A stretch of 64,000 nt of DNA, taken from assembly GCA_963978545.1 (NCBI GenBank), contig OZ021724.1, positions 100,762,163-100,826,162 of the forward strand. Direction: 5' to 3'. The position numbers and the translations under genes are program-made. Source of the stretch: Linyphia triangularis (Eukaryota > Arthropoda > Arachnida > Araneae > Linyphiidae). The first letter of the stretch is position 1. The number at the start of each line of letters is the position of its first letter. Shown here in pieces: positions 11,766-22,689 of the stretch. Under the pieces are notes generated by a model that made no database searches, was not told the origin of the DNA, and was given only the letters and a program-made list of their open reading frames with translations.

Positions 11766-12075
11766 ATACCTCAACTAGAAGTATTTTTAATAATTTTTTG
11801 AAGACAAAATTAATAACTGTTTGTATAGGTAAAGTTTTCTTATAAATGCGTTTTTCTCAAATTACATATTTCCTAATTCATGTACCTTGTTCTCAAAAAC
11901 TGCACAAATTATCTTCCTGAATTTTTTACCACCTATTCCTTTTATGTATCCGTATATACTGAAGTGAGATTTTGTTGTTATTTTAAAAATTATTTTTTGT
12001 TTAAGCTTATTTCGTCAAAAAGAACTTGGGATTTTTAACAAATATGAGTGACTTTCACGAAAATTTATTTAAAAA
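11766..12075. other. Unassigned AT-rich spacer
   Basis: Nothing recognised. Confidence 0.35.
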
Positions 12076-12078
12076 ATT

Positions 12079-12650
12079 AGCGGTGTGAAACATCGCACAA
12101 CTTTCAATTAAACTATATTAATGATTTGGATTTGTGTCATTTACCTTTTCCATCACTCGTTTGGAAAAAATGGCCAATTTGGCGATATTGTTTGGGATAA
12201 TTCTTATATGGATCTTTAAAAAAAATACTTCGCCAAACTGGTCTGCCTTAGCAAAAATGGCCAAAACTGATCAAAAATCGACTTGGAATGAGTTGAACTA
12301 AAATCTGATTTTCCGTTACGTAATGTTTATTGCCAAGTTGGCTCATTTGTGAAAGATGCAAGTAAGCCATAGCCACACATCCGAATCGTCTGCAACCTTC
12401 TTAACTGAAAATTTAAGAGTTAGAGTTATCAAATAAAAAAAATGCTCATTATTTGGCAAGTTATGGCGCATTTGGCAATTGGATTTAGTTCAACTTATTA
12501 AAAGTCAATTTTTGACTAGTTTCGGCCATTTTTGCCACGGCAGACCAGTGGATTCGTAATCTACTCACTTTTCTCCAATTTCTATAAAAAGTCCAGAATG
12601 ATGTTCGATGGGTTGCAAAAATCGCAGTCGCCTCTCAGTCTATTAGGGAT
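12079..12650. repeat. Rep-2 5' part followed by Rep-3 copy 2 with inverted arms
   Basis: 12079-12190 matches the beginning of Rep-2 (GTGAAACATCGCACAACTTT, then AAAATGGCCAATTTGGCGAT). 12236-12650 is Rep-3. Its two arms are inverted copies: 12238-12309 begins CTGGTCTGCCTTAGC and runs through ATGGCCAAAACTGATCAAAA; 12478-12548 ends TGCCACGGCAGACCAG. The right part is shared with 1-402. No ORF. Confidence 0.6.
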
Positions 12651-13600
12651 TCCTTTCTAATAGACACTGTACTTTTCTACGACACGAATCATAAAAAAAA
12701 AATTTTAAAAAAACCTGAATCCTTTTAATTTTTAAAAATCTAGTTGGTGCTACTTATATTCGTCAATATATATATTTTTTATTTTCCAAAAAACAGATCC
12801 TTGGTCACGTGGTATTTCATTTCCAACTCACTTCAAATTTACCATTCACTGAACAGTGCCATTCTTCTCCAAAGGAAGCCTTTTTGATAAGGGGGCGCCA
12901 TTTCATTCGAATCCCCCCCCCTCCCCTCTCTCAATGGTATACGGATGGGGTGGGAAACCCCCAGCAATCACAGGGGGGAAGGGGGGGGGGTCTTCGATTC
13001 GATCATCGGATCGAGTAGGTGGGGTGGGGGGTAGCAAACCCGTCAACAAGAAGTGGGGTGGCTTCTGCAATGCCCGGGAATTTTTCTCTTTTTTTTTCCC
13101 CGCCACCCATTGATATAAAGGAATGGTCTTTTCCCGAGGCTGTATGGGATCACACTGTAAACAGTTGAGTTGGTGGTTGGCTATTACCGGATCAATATGT
13201 AGGGCATTTCTTATCTTACTTCTTGGGAAATGGAAGCTTTCTGTTGGGGCTTGTCCAACGATATGCTCAAGAACTTTGGAAAGCAAAAATGAGGAACTTG
13301 CACAAGTGAGGAAAATGAATATTTTTTTTACACTCTAATGTTATCCAACGAATACATTTGAGCAGTGCAATTATTTGTTATCTTTATGCTTTCAGTTAAT
13401 CAAAAATCGAGTTTGAAATTAGCCGAAATCAAAGCAAAAGTCACGTGACCAAAAAAACGCATTAAAAAAACCGTGACGTGGTTACGCAGAGATAAAGTCG
13501 CAAAAAGAATGAGAAACCTCACTCATCCCTCGTCTAAAACAGGTTTTAGACTGGTTCATTTTCCGCGCTTTGACGTTTCACGCAAAAGTGGCTTTATTTG
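12651..13600. other. Unassigned stretch with purine-rich island
   Basis: 12840-13110 is GC-rich with C and G runs, including GGGGGAAGGGGGGGGGG near 12973. Overlapping ORFs on both strands here (longest 127 codons, minus) are biased low-complexity sequence and have no recognised domain. Confidence 0.35.
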
Positions 13601-13602
13601 AT

Positions 13603-13935
13603 TTTCGATTTTGCCAGAAACAAAGTTTTTCGGGGCAAATTTAATTGATTTAAGCAGAAATTTTCCTCAATGGACGATTCCCGCATTTTTTTTTTTTTTT
13701 TTAATCAATTCTAAATGTTTTGAAAAGGCCGTAAACAGAAAAATTTCTTCTCAATGCGCTTTTTCTTTTTTTAAAAATTTGCAATCAAAGTTCCCCTGTT
13801 ACACATTGGCGAGAAAAGATTCATTCGGCTCGAATTGAATGTAAAGTCAAGACTTCCTAAACATCTTGACTTGAAATGCAGCAGCGGAAACCAGTAAAGC
13901 AAGTTTCTCGCAAAACGCGAATTGCAAACGAAATC
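13603..13935. repeat. Rep-5 dispersed segment
   Basis: The start (GATTTTGCCAGAAACAAAGT) is shared with the hAT-like interiors. The 3' half (CCGAATGAATC strand, AGCAGCGGAAACCAG, GCAAGTTTCTCGC) is shared in inverted orientation with 53735-53850. 'ATGGACGATTCCCGCATT' recurs at 52910-52928 and, inverted, near 53980. It has a poly-T run in the middle. Confidence 0.45.
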
Positions 13936-13972
13936 TCGCAAAAAAAAAAATCTCTTATCGAAATGACATTAA

Positions 13973-14275
13973 TAAAAACTCGTATATAGCGTCTAATATA
14001 TTTTATTTTATATTTGAAATCCTTACGTCAATACATTATGCAGTGACTCCACCTGAATTTGTCTTTTGCCATTTTAATTTTTATTTATAATAGATAGACA
14101 TTAAATAAAAACAATTTATGTCATTTCATTAAGTGACCATTTTCGTACCTATTCACCAAATGCCAAGGTGGTTATAGAAAGTAGTTTCTAAATGCACTGG
14201 GCTACAAGATTGTAACATAGCGAGCATAGGGAATGATCCTTACTAGGTCTTCCTCTTAAGAAAATTAGCAAAATA
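13973..14275 (+). repeat. Rep-4 dispersed repeat, copy 1
   Basis: It contains TTATGTCATTTCATTAAGTG, CCATTTTCGTACCTATTCACC and AAGTAGTTTCTAAATGCACT. The same blocks occur at 33395-33866 (both orientations) and 44437-44840. Near 14170 it holds the uninterrupted form of the site where SINE-A inserted at 44593. Confidence 0.6.
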
Positions 14276-14279
14276 AATT

Positions 14280-15040
14280 ATCAAAGTAAGTTGACTATCA
14301 ATTAGTAAATTTTAGTTTTAAACTATAATAATTTAGTTGCAGCCCGGCTGTACTTGCTGTTCCCTTCGAGCCGCCAATGGAATGGTCACAAGTTGATACC
14401 GACTTTTATATCTCCAAGTCGAAATATACCATGACTCGGTACAGACTTTAACTCAAATAAGGAAGAATTTTGAGCAGCCTCCCCTTTGTAGCAAGGATGC
14501 GATATGATGTGTCGCTTCTCAACGATCAAATCTCAAATCCGATTTCATGAAAGGAGAAAAAGTTTCATTCACTTCTCCAAATAAGCCCTAATATATTTTC
14601 GCTTCTTTTGACGCCGCTCTTTTTGACACGTCCCCCCCACCCTATCATTTATCAACCCCTAATAATACCCCTCCCCCCCACCATCCCCATGGAAGTCAAG
14701 TGACGCTGACGACACCAATGCGACAGAACCGACCCCCAACCCTAAAGAATGTAGGGGTGCTACTGAATATCACAATATTTGCCCCCCATGTGTCTGACGG
14801 AAGGCCAAGGCTTCTCTGATTAGAGGGAATTCGATCTCGTAAATAGGTCCTTTTCTCTTATGATTGTTTTTCCTTGGTTACTAGTATTCGGATGGCAAGT
14901 TTCAGCATTCACTTTGTGGAGAAAATATCTTTGGGAATTTATGTAAAAATAATATAATTTATTGAAACAATTTTTTTAGAATAAATCTTGTAATTGCTAT
15001 TTTCATTTGCTCTCTTTCATAAAAGCTTCTCTGCACTGGA
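14280..15040. other. Unassigned stretch, GC-richer 14600-14850
   Basis: No gene or RNA recognised. C-rich runs occur at 14630-14690. Confidence 0.35.
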
Positions 15041-15044
15041 GTTC

Positions 15045-15590
15045 TCTTTTGCATAGTGGCAAAGCATCTGGCTGGAAAACCAAAGGTCCCACGATCGAAC
15101 CCCGCTTCACATTAACACAGCGCCGATTCTGTAAACAGCGCGTGCTTGGTGTCTGCATCTAATTTTAAGTATCAAAAACATTTCTATCAGAAAAAATGTG
15201 CAGCAAACTACGTTTCAAAATTTATTTATTAAAAATGAGATTGATTTTATGCACTCACATCCAAATATCTTTTATTTATTCTGATTAAAACAATTTTATT
15301 ATTTTTATTTATTTATTAAAACAATTTTGGCAACAGGAAAGAGTTTCTTCAGTAGTCGGTTAAATACTATTTTAGCGCGATTGGATGACGGCAAGTTGGT
15401 TTATTAGCAGTCCGTAAAAGTGACCTTTTAGTGGTATTTACAGCCCCAAAATTTGATGGATTCGATGTCGATGACAATGCATTGTATCTGCCGAGTTCCA
15501 GGCCGATTTGATGACTTCAAGGAGGCTAATTAGTCCTCCGCCGATTTTCCCGCCTTCGACATACCCACCCACATGCACACAAAAGCGAAC
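15045..15590 (+). repeat. Rep-1 copy with tRNA-like head
   Basis: The head has an A-box-like TAGTGGCAAAGCATCTGG and a B-box-like CGATCGAACCCC about 38 bases later. It is followed by ACACAGCGCCGATTCTGTAA, a (TTTAT)n-rich middle, GGCAACAGGAAAGAGTTTCT, then two copies of a GATTGGATGACGGCAAG / GATTTGATGACTTCAAG module about 135 bp apart, ending GCGAACTTAATATA. The head suggests a tRNA-derived retroposon, unusually long (about 550 bp). The TCTAATTTTAAGTATC stretch near 15160 is the empty form of the TTAA site used by the MITE at 25899. Confidence 0.55.
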
Positions 15591-15599
15591 TTAATATAA

Positions 15600-15698
15600 T
15601 TCAAAATCGACTTTGAATTAGTTGAACTAAATCCGCACGATTGCCAGATATGTCATAACTTGTACTAATACCGCTAACCACTATACCGTTTGGTCGGC
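15600..15698 (-). repeat. Rep-3 fragment joined to a SINE-A head fragment
   Basis: 15600-15665 resembles Rep-3 (TCAAAATCGACTTTGAATTA, GATTGCCAGATATG). 15673-15698 is the first 26 bases of SINE-A (minus), ending TTTGGTCGGC; the rest of the SINE is missing. Confidence 0.55.
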
Positions 15699-16216
15699 AG
15701 AAAAGTTATGAGAAATAAGCCATGAACCAAGGACACTGTTTTTCATACACGAGGGCAATAGACAGGGATATCTTTTTAGAAGGGAGGGAGGGGGTGATAT
15801 ATACAGGGTGTTCGGAAACCACCGCACTTCCTTAGTACCAGCGTATTCTATAACAAAAATAAAGCATATTTCTAATATATTGTCGGGGTCGCAAATGAAA
15901 ATTTATGGGTCTAAAAATTTTTTAAAGTTGGGACTCTATTTAGTCAGAGCAAGGTTAAAAACCGAACTACCGACCCCAAACGTACCAATGGCAGTGAATA
16001 AAATACAAATTGCTCACGCCTTTATTATAAAAGGCCTTAAACCCCGCCCATATCAACATTGGCGATTGATTTGACGCCAAATGTAATTTTAATGAATTAT
16101 TGTAGCCAAACCTATCACTGCATATTGCTATGTGATTCGAATCTCAAATTAATTGAGAGATTTTAATTTGGAAAAGGGTTTTTTAATTCGAATAATTTGA
16201 ATATTATTATTATTAT

Positions 16217-16242
16217 TATTTTTTTTTTTTTTTTTTTTTTTT
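16217..16242. repeat. (ATT)n and poly-T microsatellite
   Basis: A (TTA)n stretch merges into a run of about 24 T. It borders the truncated edge of the following Rep-1 copy. Confidence 0.8.
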
Positions 16243-16244
16243 GT

Positions 16245-16650
16245 GCCAGGCAAATTTACGGAGGCTAAAATCGAATCGAGCACAAATTTGCGAGGTAGAT
16301 GGTCGTTTTCAATGACAATGCATTCTATCCTTAGATTCTATCACGTATTGGCTGTCATAAAAAGGTCGCTTTTACTCACGTTTCTATTTCTATTTCGAAG
16401 GACTGACATATCACTTGACGTCCAATTGAGCTAAAACTTGACAGATAGACTCGTCGTCGATGACAAAATCTTCTATTAAATTTCTTTCTTTAGGTGGGGG
16501 GGGGGGGAGTGATATTAGTCAATGTCACACAAGCGATGGTTATGTTCGTAGTACTCAAATACTATAGAAACTTTCTTGGGCTCAAAATCCCTTCGACAAG
16601 TTGCAATTGCACATAAAAGTTGCATACAAAGATTTATATAGTAACAATAT
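16245..16650 (-). repeat. Rep-1 copy
   Basis: It matches Rep-1 from GCAAATTTACGGAGGC through TCGTCGATGACAAAATCTTC and on to TTGCAATTGCACATAAAAGT, as in the copy at 38262. A G run (about 16497-16508) lies inside. The AGATTTATATAGTAACAATA near 16635 is the uninterrupted counterpart of the site where the LTR-like repeat starts at 38559. Confidence 0.55.
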
Positions 16651-16775
16651 TTTTTACGGATTACTTTTTTTTTTTTAATCTTTTTATAAAGTGTATTAAT
16701 ATACCGTTCAATCCCATTATCTCTCTACCAAACGTTTATAACGATTGTATAACACATTGCTAAAACCATGATAAG

Positions 16776-17660
16776 TTGGTTGGTTTTTACGTTCAACGAC
16801 CTAATTTTTTGCACTATAACACGGCTAATCAGGCCAGGACCTATAGCTAAGCGTGGATTCCAAACCCCAACGAACATCGATGCTTAACCCAGGATTCGAA
16901 CCCAGCATCTTTGCCAGAGTGGCAACATATTGTATTAATATTTTACTAGATTTGATTCGATATTTTATGGCTATAGATAAAGATTAAATTACGCCAGGAT
17001 ATAGTTTCAACAATATACAGATAAATGAACGTAGTCCAAGTTATAAAGAGGAAAAGCCTTCTGGAAGGCTTTTCACAGGGATACTGTCTTTTACAATAAC
17101 TAAGCTAATGAAGCGGGGACGCATAGTTTAGAGTAGATTCCGAACCACGACGAACATCGATGCTTAACTCAGGATTCGAAACCAGCACCTTTGACATGCG
17201 AGGACAGAGTGGCAACATATTGTATTAATACTTTACTAGATTTGATTCGATATTTTATGGCTATAGATAAATATTAAATTACGCCCGGATATAGTTACAA
17301 AAATATATAGACAAATGAACGTAGTCCAAGTGATAAGGAGGAAAAGCCTTCTGGGAGGTATTTCACAGGGATACTGCATTTTACAATAACTAAGCTAATG
17401 AAGCGGGGACGCATAGTTTAGAGTAGATTCTGATCCACGACGAATATAGATGCTTAACTCAGGATTCGAACCCAGCATCTTTGACATGCGAGGCCAGAGC
17501 TGCAACAGATTGTATTAAATTTTTTATTAGATTTGATTCGATATTTTATGGCTATAGATAAAGATTAAATTGCGCCAGGATATAGTTACAGCAAGATATA
17601 CACAATAACTAAGCTAAGGAACGTAGCGCTAGTGATAAGGAGGAAAAGCCTTCCGTGAGA
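16776..17660 (-). repeat. SINE-B-containing tandem triplication
   Basis: A SINE-B (GTTCAACGACC at one end, GGATTCGAACCCAGCA as an inverted B box) begins at about 16776. A unit of 280-290 bp starting near GATTCCRAACC is then repeated at about 16856, 17136 and 17426. Each unit has the SINE head remnant, a TTTGATTCGATATTTTATGG block, then GGAAAAGCCTTCTGGAAGGC or a variant. Tandem amplification after SINE insertion is the simplest reading. Confidence 0.65.
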
Positions 17661-17830
17661 TCTTTAAAGAGGAAACTAAAACGCATTTTGCCTTGTATGG
17701 AAGGAAATAGAGAACACCCCCTTCAAAAAACCCATTAACCAAAACAAGACCATTGAAATTCAAAAAGTCAAATAAAAAAAAAAATATTTTTTAGTTTCCC
17801 TTTAAAAGACCTCACGGAAGGCAGTCCTCC
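17639..17830. repeat. Inverted junction between two tandem arrays
   Basis: 17639-17681 (GGAGGAAAAGCCTTCCGTGA ...) and 17787-17830 (... CTCACGGAAGGCAGTCCTCC) are inverted copies with a spacer of about 105 bases. The arrays on the two sides carry the same GCCTTCC motif in opposite orientation. Confidence 0.65.
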
Positions 17831-18690
17831 TTACATATGGATGACCTAAAAATGAACTGCCAATATTTTACGATGTTTCCGTGCAGAGTCCTCTTGTTTT
17901 TTAGCTGTTGCTAAGACATAACATAAAACCAACTAATACTTTTCCATGGCGACCCCTAACAGTAGTAAATTTAACTTGTTGGTTTATTTAATTACCTGAA
18001 TTCTATTACAATCGCGTTCGAACATATGTGCAATTTAATGGGAGTTTTCCGTATTTTCTTCCATTCAAGACGAAAATGTGTTTCAGTTTCCGTTTGAAAG
18101 ACCTCCCGGAAGGCGTTCCACCTTATAGTATGGATAATCCAATAATGATTTGCCTATGTTTAATCATTCAATACAGTATAGTCCTCTTGTATCTGTTGCT
18201 AAAAAAAACAAACACATACAACGAATTCAGTTTAATACTTTCTCGAATCGAATATAGCGCCCTCTAACTGTAACAAATTGAAGTTTGTAGTTTATTTTAT
18301 TATCTGAATTTTGTTACGATTTCGTTCTGATTAATTTGAAGTGTGATGGAATCTTTCTATATTTCTTCCCATTCAAGACGAAAATGAGTGCAACTTCCCC
18401 CTTGAAAGACCTCCTGGAAGGCATTTTCATTCAATTTTGATATCTCTGAGTTGTTCAATGTTACACTGTCTTAATGAAGTCTAGCCCTGTTGCTAAAAAA
18501 AATCAAATACAATTTATACAATTAAGTACTTTTAGAAATGATTGCAGCGCCCCCTAAAGGTATCTTCTTTCAGCATTGGTCATATATTTTAAGGAGTCAT
18601 ACTGCACCGAAATGTCGTTAAATCGATACCTGTGTGATGGTCATGCCTTCCGGGAGGTCTTTCAATGGAAACTGTCCTAGTTTTTTCAGT
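17787..18690 (+). repeat. Tandem units of about 300 bp with GAAAGACCTCCCGGAAGGC motif
   Basis: The motif occurs at about 17804, 18096 and 18404 (spacing 292 and 308), then inverted at about 18644. Between motifs the units share TTGCTAARAMAWMA, GCGMCCCCTAACNGTA and a TTTATTWMATTAYCTGAATT block. No ORF conservation is seen between units. Confidence 0.65.
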
Positions 18691-19414
18691 CTGTAGAGTT
18701 AAAAAATTGAGATAACTCTCTAATATAGCTAAACAATTCACACAACACTATCTGTTACGATCACTGTCGTGTACACTCATTTTAAAGAATGACTGAAAAG
18801 CGTCGGACCTTTCGATCGCGGGACCTTTTCCATATTGCCCAAACATTCTGCCTTTTAACAACTTATTTAATTATAGTAAGATAAGTCTCTGCATGAATTT
18901 ATGATGATTGTTTATTATTTTTATAAAAAGATGTTTCTTATAGTACGAACGAAGATTATTAATTAAACAAGAACAATAAAATTCCAAATTATCTGCTATT
19001 TATTGCAACTAAAATTCCAAATATAAATTATTTCTTTTGAAAAGTTAGGGTTTCCAAATCATATGCTCACTTCAAATTCAAGCATTAAAAAATGTAAATA
19101 TTTTCAAATCAACTGTTAGCCAAAAGGTGATAAAAAGAAAAAAAAAGTAAACTTAAAACTTTAATTTTTCGTGCGCTTTGGTCCACCACGCCCACTTAAA
19201 TATTTTTTTTTCCAATCAGCAAACGATTAAAATGTTGGTAACCTCTAAAGATAAACGGACGAATAAAATGAGTTTCAGAATTGGATTGAAAGGATTTAAT
19301 TGGTTCGAATTGATAAAACTTTGATTGGGAATATCTCAATAAATATTGATTTGCGGACCCTAGTTCAAATTACAAAGATTATTCATTTTTGCTCATTATT
19401 ATGAAAATATATAT
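18691..19414. other. AT-rich interior of the 3.6-kb element
   Basis: No ORF or other repeat recognised. The right 250 bases may be a degenerate extension of the terminal inverted repeat. Confidence 0.35.
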
Positions 19415-19443
19415 GAAGTGCGGTGGTTTCCGAACACCCTGTA

Positions 19444-21055
19444 TATATACATTGACTGAATAGGGGTCCAAATAATGAGATGCCAATTGCTTCCGGTGGC
19501 AGTCCTTCAGAGTTCACGTCACCCTCTCCCCCCTACCGTACCCCGAGGGGGTGGGGATGTCAATGGTTGTTGGTTTTTGCAGGCCACCGGTCTGTGAAAT
19601 TAATTTACTTTTTGGACGGTTGTGGCATCTTTGTTTTGATGACGACTTCAGAGTGCAATGGAGCGTTGTGGGACAGCTGAAAAGTCATGCGCAATACTCC
19701 CCCCATTCCCCTTTTTTTAGTAGCTTCTAACCCCCTTCTAAGATTTCTCAAGGTTTGTTGCTGAAATAGCGTTGTTTCATTTCTTTTATTGTGGGGCTGC
19801 TTGGGTTATATCGATCCAGTAGTCATGCTTGATGAAAGTGTTCAAGTTTTTCGTTGGAACTTTCGTTTTTTTTTGGGGGGGGGGGGATTTCCTGAAGAAG
19901 TTCCTCCCCTTCCCCTCTTGCATTTCTGAGGGTTATGGAGTCGGTGTTGTATTTTATTTTTTTGTTCTAGTGTGTGTATATATATATATCATTTTGTTGA
20001 AAGAAACCCGTGTTGTTTTTCGTGTAATAACAAGTTTAACCTTGCATGAACAAAAGACGTTTGGAATTACGTTGGTGGAACGGCTTTCTTATCATTGGGT
20101 TTCTGATGAAGTTTGGAGATGACATACTTTTTTTTTTTTCTTGTCTTGTATTCTTGACTTGAGGATTCAATTACGACTTGAAACTTTCCTTGAAGATGAA
20201 GAAATAATAATAATAAAAAAAAAAAAAAAAACGTTTTTCGTTTTGGGGACGGACCGTGTTTATGCAGATCACTTGAAAAGGTTGGGTATGATTGACTTTT
20301 TTGGCTCCGGTTGTTTAAAATAACATTGAAGGGTATCAACTTTTTGTTCAATTACAAGTCTACCCTCGCATGAAGAAAGTGAAAGACTTTGGGCAGAACC
20401 TTTCGTTAAGAGTTTTTGATGGAGACCTCAGAGGAAAGGTTGTGAGCGTGGTTTCTACATTTTTGTTGCAGAGTGCTATTGCAGAATTGATATTTTTTTT
20501 TTAATTCCCATTTTCCAGAATATCGCTGGACCGTGAATTCAGAAGCTGCTTTTGATTTTCATAACAGACTGGTTTTCCAGGATTTCTGTCGGAGTTTTAT
20601 TCCTAATAAAATGCTTCATTTGGAAGTATTGGAGTTTTTAGAACTTTGTTTGAGATTTCAGTGGGGTTTTTTTTCCCCCTTCTGTTTCTTACGGGTGGCT
20701 TAGACATCTATATTCTCCAAATTTTGGTTGAGAAAGATCAATGCAGTTCTCGGAAGTGATTGAGCTGACGTTTTCGGAGATTTTTATTCAATCGGTAGAT
20801 ATCGAAAGGTTTTCTTACGGATTTTATTTCACTCTCATAAATAGAGTGAGTAACATTAGCGGCTGTGCGTCTTCATGCCATAGAAAGATAATTGGTCACC
20901 AAGTCAATTTTATAAAGCCAATATTGTAAGTTACGAGAAGTAACCAAACCAGATCTATTTAAAACTAATTTTTAAATTCAATATGCTATCGGCTGGAAAG
21001 TACTTAAGAGTTATATGAAATAGGCATTTAAAATTTAAAAATAGAAATATAAACT
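19444..21055. other. Unassigned, GC-richer stretch
   Basis: Contains G run 19876-19887, a TGTGTATATATATATAT microsatellite near 19972 and a poly-A run near 20215-20231. Short ORFs (up to 97 codons) are not recognised and run through these simple repeats. Confidence 0.35.
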
Positions 21056-21059
21056 GTTT

Positions 21060-21231
21060 GATTTGTAAGTTCAACGACCTATTTTTGTGCACAATAACGA
21101 TTAATAAGGCCGGACAATATAGCACAACATAGATTCCGAATCATTAGGAACATCCATGCCAAACCGAGGATTCGAACCCGGCACTTTTCGTATGCGAGGC
21201 CAGAGCTCTAACCACGCAGCCGTCAAGTGGG
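21060..21231 (-). mobile_element. SINE-B, near-complete copy
   Basis: Read right to left it starts CCCACTTGACGGCTGCGTGG, with A-box-like GTGGTTAGAGCTCTGG, an anticodon-like region, and a perfect B box GGGTTCGAATCC, then a body ending GGTCGTTGAACTTACAAATC. It is tRNA-derived but followed by a non-tRNA body, so not a tRNA gene. No clear target duplication found. Confidence 0.7.
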
Positions 21232-21239
21232 TATAAAAA

Positions 21240-22010
21240 TACGGTAGTCTAATAGATTGAAACATATGCAAAAGGGTAGTAGTAACTTTTCAATCACTTC
21301 AATTTTTATGTTTTCTATTTTTAAATTTCAAATATCTATTCGTTAGTAAGCTTATCCGCGAGTTGTTTTTATTGTTAAAATGTGTGTTTCTTATTTTAAT
21401 TAAATTTTTAATCGAGTTCACATAACAATGAACTTGCTTTGTTATCGATGAGAATACACTAGCAGATTAGTTAGAAAGAAAAAAGAAAAAGAAAGTTTTT
21501 TTATAAATTCAGGTAATGGCATACTAGACTATCCTGGTAAACACAGAAGTTGTATCTGTAACTTAGCTTAAAATTAGAAATGTCGATTTAAAGTTTAATA
21601 AATTCATGGAGTCGATGCTAAATTATTCACTAACTTATTCACTTTTTTAATATTTCCAGTGTAGATACGGCCATTAAACTTCGCCTTTATGTACAACTAA
21701 TTACAGTGAATCATCTGGTAACACTAACCCAATTTGGCCAAAAAATACAGGCATCGCATCTGTGCTTTACACGACAGTATAGCGATTGACTACCGAGTTG
21801 TCGACTTTTTTCGGATTTTCCGCAGTTTTTATGGATCTTTTCTTCCATTAACAGTTTAACGGGTATTCTTTGATCAACGCAAAATATCTTTTTCGATTTT
21901 CTGAAATTCGTCATTTTCGCTATTGCCGAGATTTACGCGGTGAGGCGAGCGCAAAACTCGTATTCATTCAACGTTCTGTAAGAGTATTTAGCCATGGGTG
22001 AACCATAAAA
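21240..22010. other. Unassigned stretch
   Basis: A 67-codon ORF on the minus strand (21711-21914) has an ATG and mixed composition but no recognised motif; it is left uncalled. Confidence 0.35.
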
Positions 22011-22017
22011 AAAAAAG

Positions 22018-22680
22018 CGAAAATCCTTAAAAACTACGAAAAATCCGTAAAAAAGTAGTCGTCTCTGCCAAGGTCCTTTGCAAAAAGTCACTTTGATAAG
22101 CTAAAGCTACACGTGCATTTTTTTCATGCTGTATAAACGCAGCTTCTTTTTATGCAGCTTGAAATTCCACACAAACCCCTGTCGCTTGTTTGTGATCTCC
22201 AGTGAAACGCTATTCCATTTACAATCCAAGCATCTCTTTTCAGTTCGCAGTTTTTGAAATCATTATACCCTTTATCCTAAAGATATGGATATTTTTCATT
22301 TTCAAGAATGATAAGTTCACAATCCAAATGGTATTCCATTTTACGGTTATTTTAAATATCGAAAACTTAGTACGAGAACATACGAATACTGCAGGAACAG
22401 AAACAGTCATCTGCAATGAAGGGTTTTTACGCTCGTGTGATACCCACCGAGCTTGAATGCATCCTCAACAGGCTTTGATTCCCTCCTTCACCCTTCAGCG
22501 TCTTCAGCGGGGGACCTTGAGAATGCGACAGACGATCCCTCCGCCAGCGCGTAATGAAGCTACGTCTGGCTATGTGTATGTTGTAGCAGCTTGTCTATCT
22601 GTTACATCGATATAAATAAACAACTGGATAGACTGCTTAACGCTGGGAAAATGAAGCCGTTGGTGGGGGATAAAAATACG
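22018..22680. repeat. Rep-6 dispersed segments
   Basis: 22090-22217 (TATGCAGCTTGAAATTC, TTGTTTGTGATCTCCA) is found inverted at 41640-41725. 22508-22560 (CTTGAGAATGCGACAGACGA, CCGCCAGCGCG) is found inverted at 40447-40500. Function unknown. Confidence 0.45.
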
Positions 22681-22689
22681 GATTGCCGA

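Larger units (their letters stand above)
15804..19441. mobile_element. 3.6-kb inverted-repeat element flanked by TA
   Basis: A perfect 27-bp inverted repeat beginning CAGGGTGTTCGGAAACCACC lies at 15804-15830 and 19415-19441, flanked by TA within short (TA)n. Inside the perfect part the ends stay loosely similar for 100 bases or more (left GGGGTCGCAAATGAAAATTT; right, inverted, GGGTCCGCAAATCAATATTT). A TA duplication would fit the Tc1/mariner superfamily, but no transposase is found. The interior holds a Rep-1 copy, a poly-T run, SINE-B arrays and inverted tandem units. It could instead be two terminal halves separated by later insertions. Confidence 0.6.

Noticed and set aside
12903..13286. 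127-codon minus-strand ORF
   Set aside because: Its sequence is driven by C and G runs (Pro/Gly-rich), and several overlapping frames are open.
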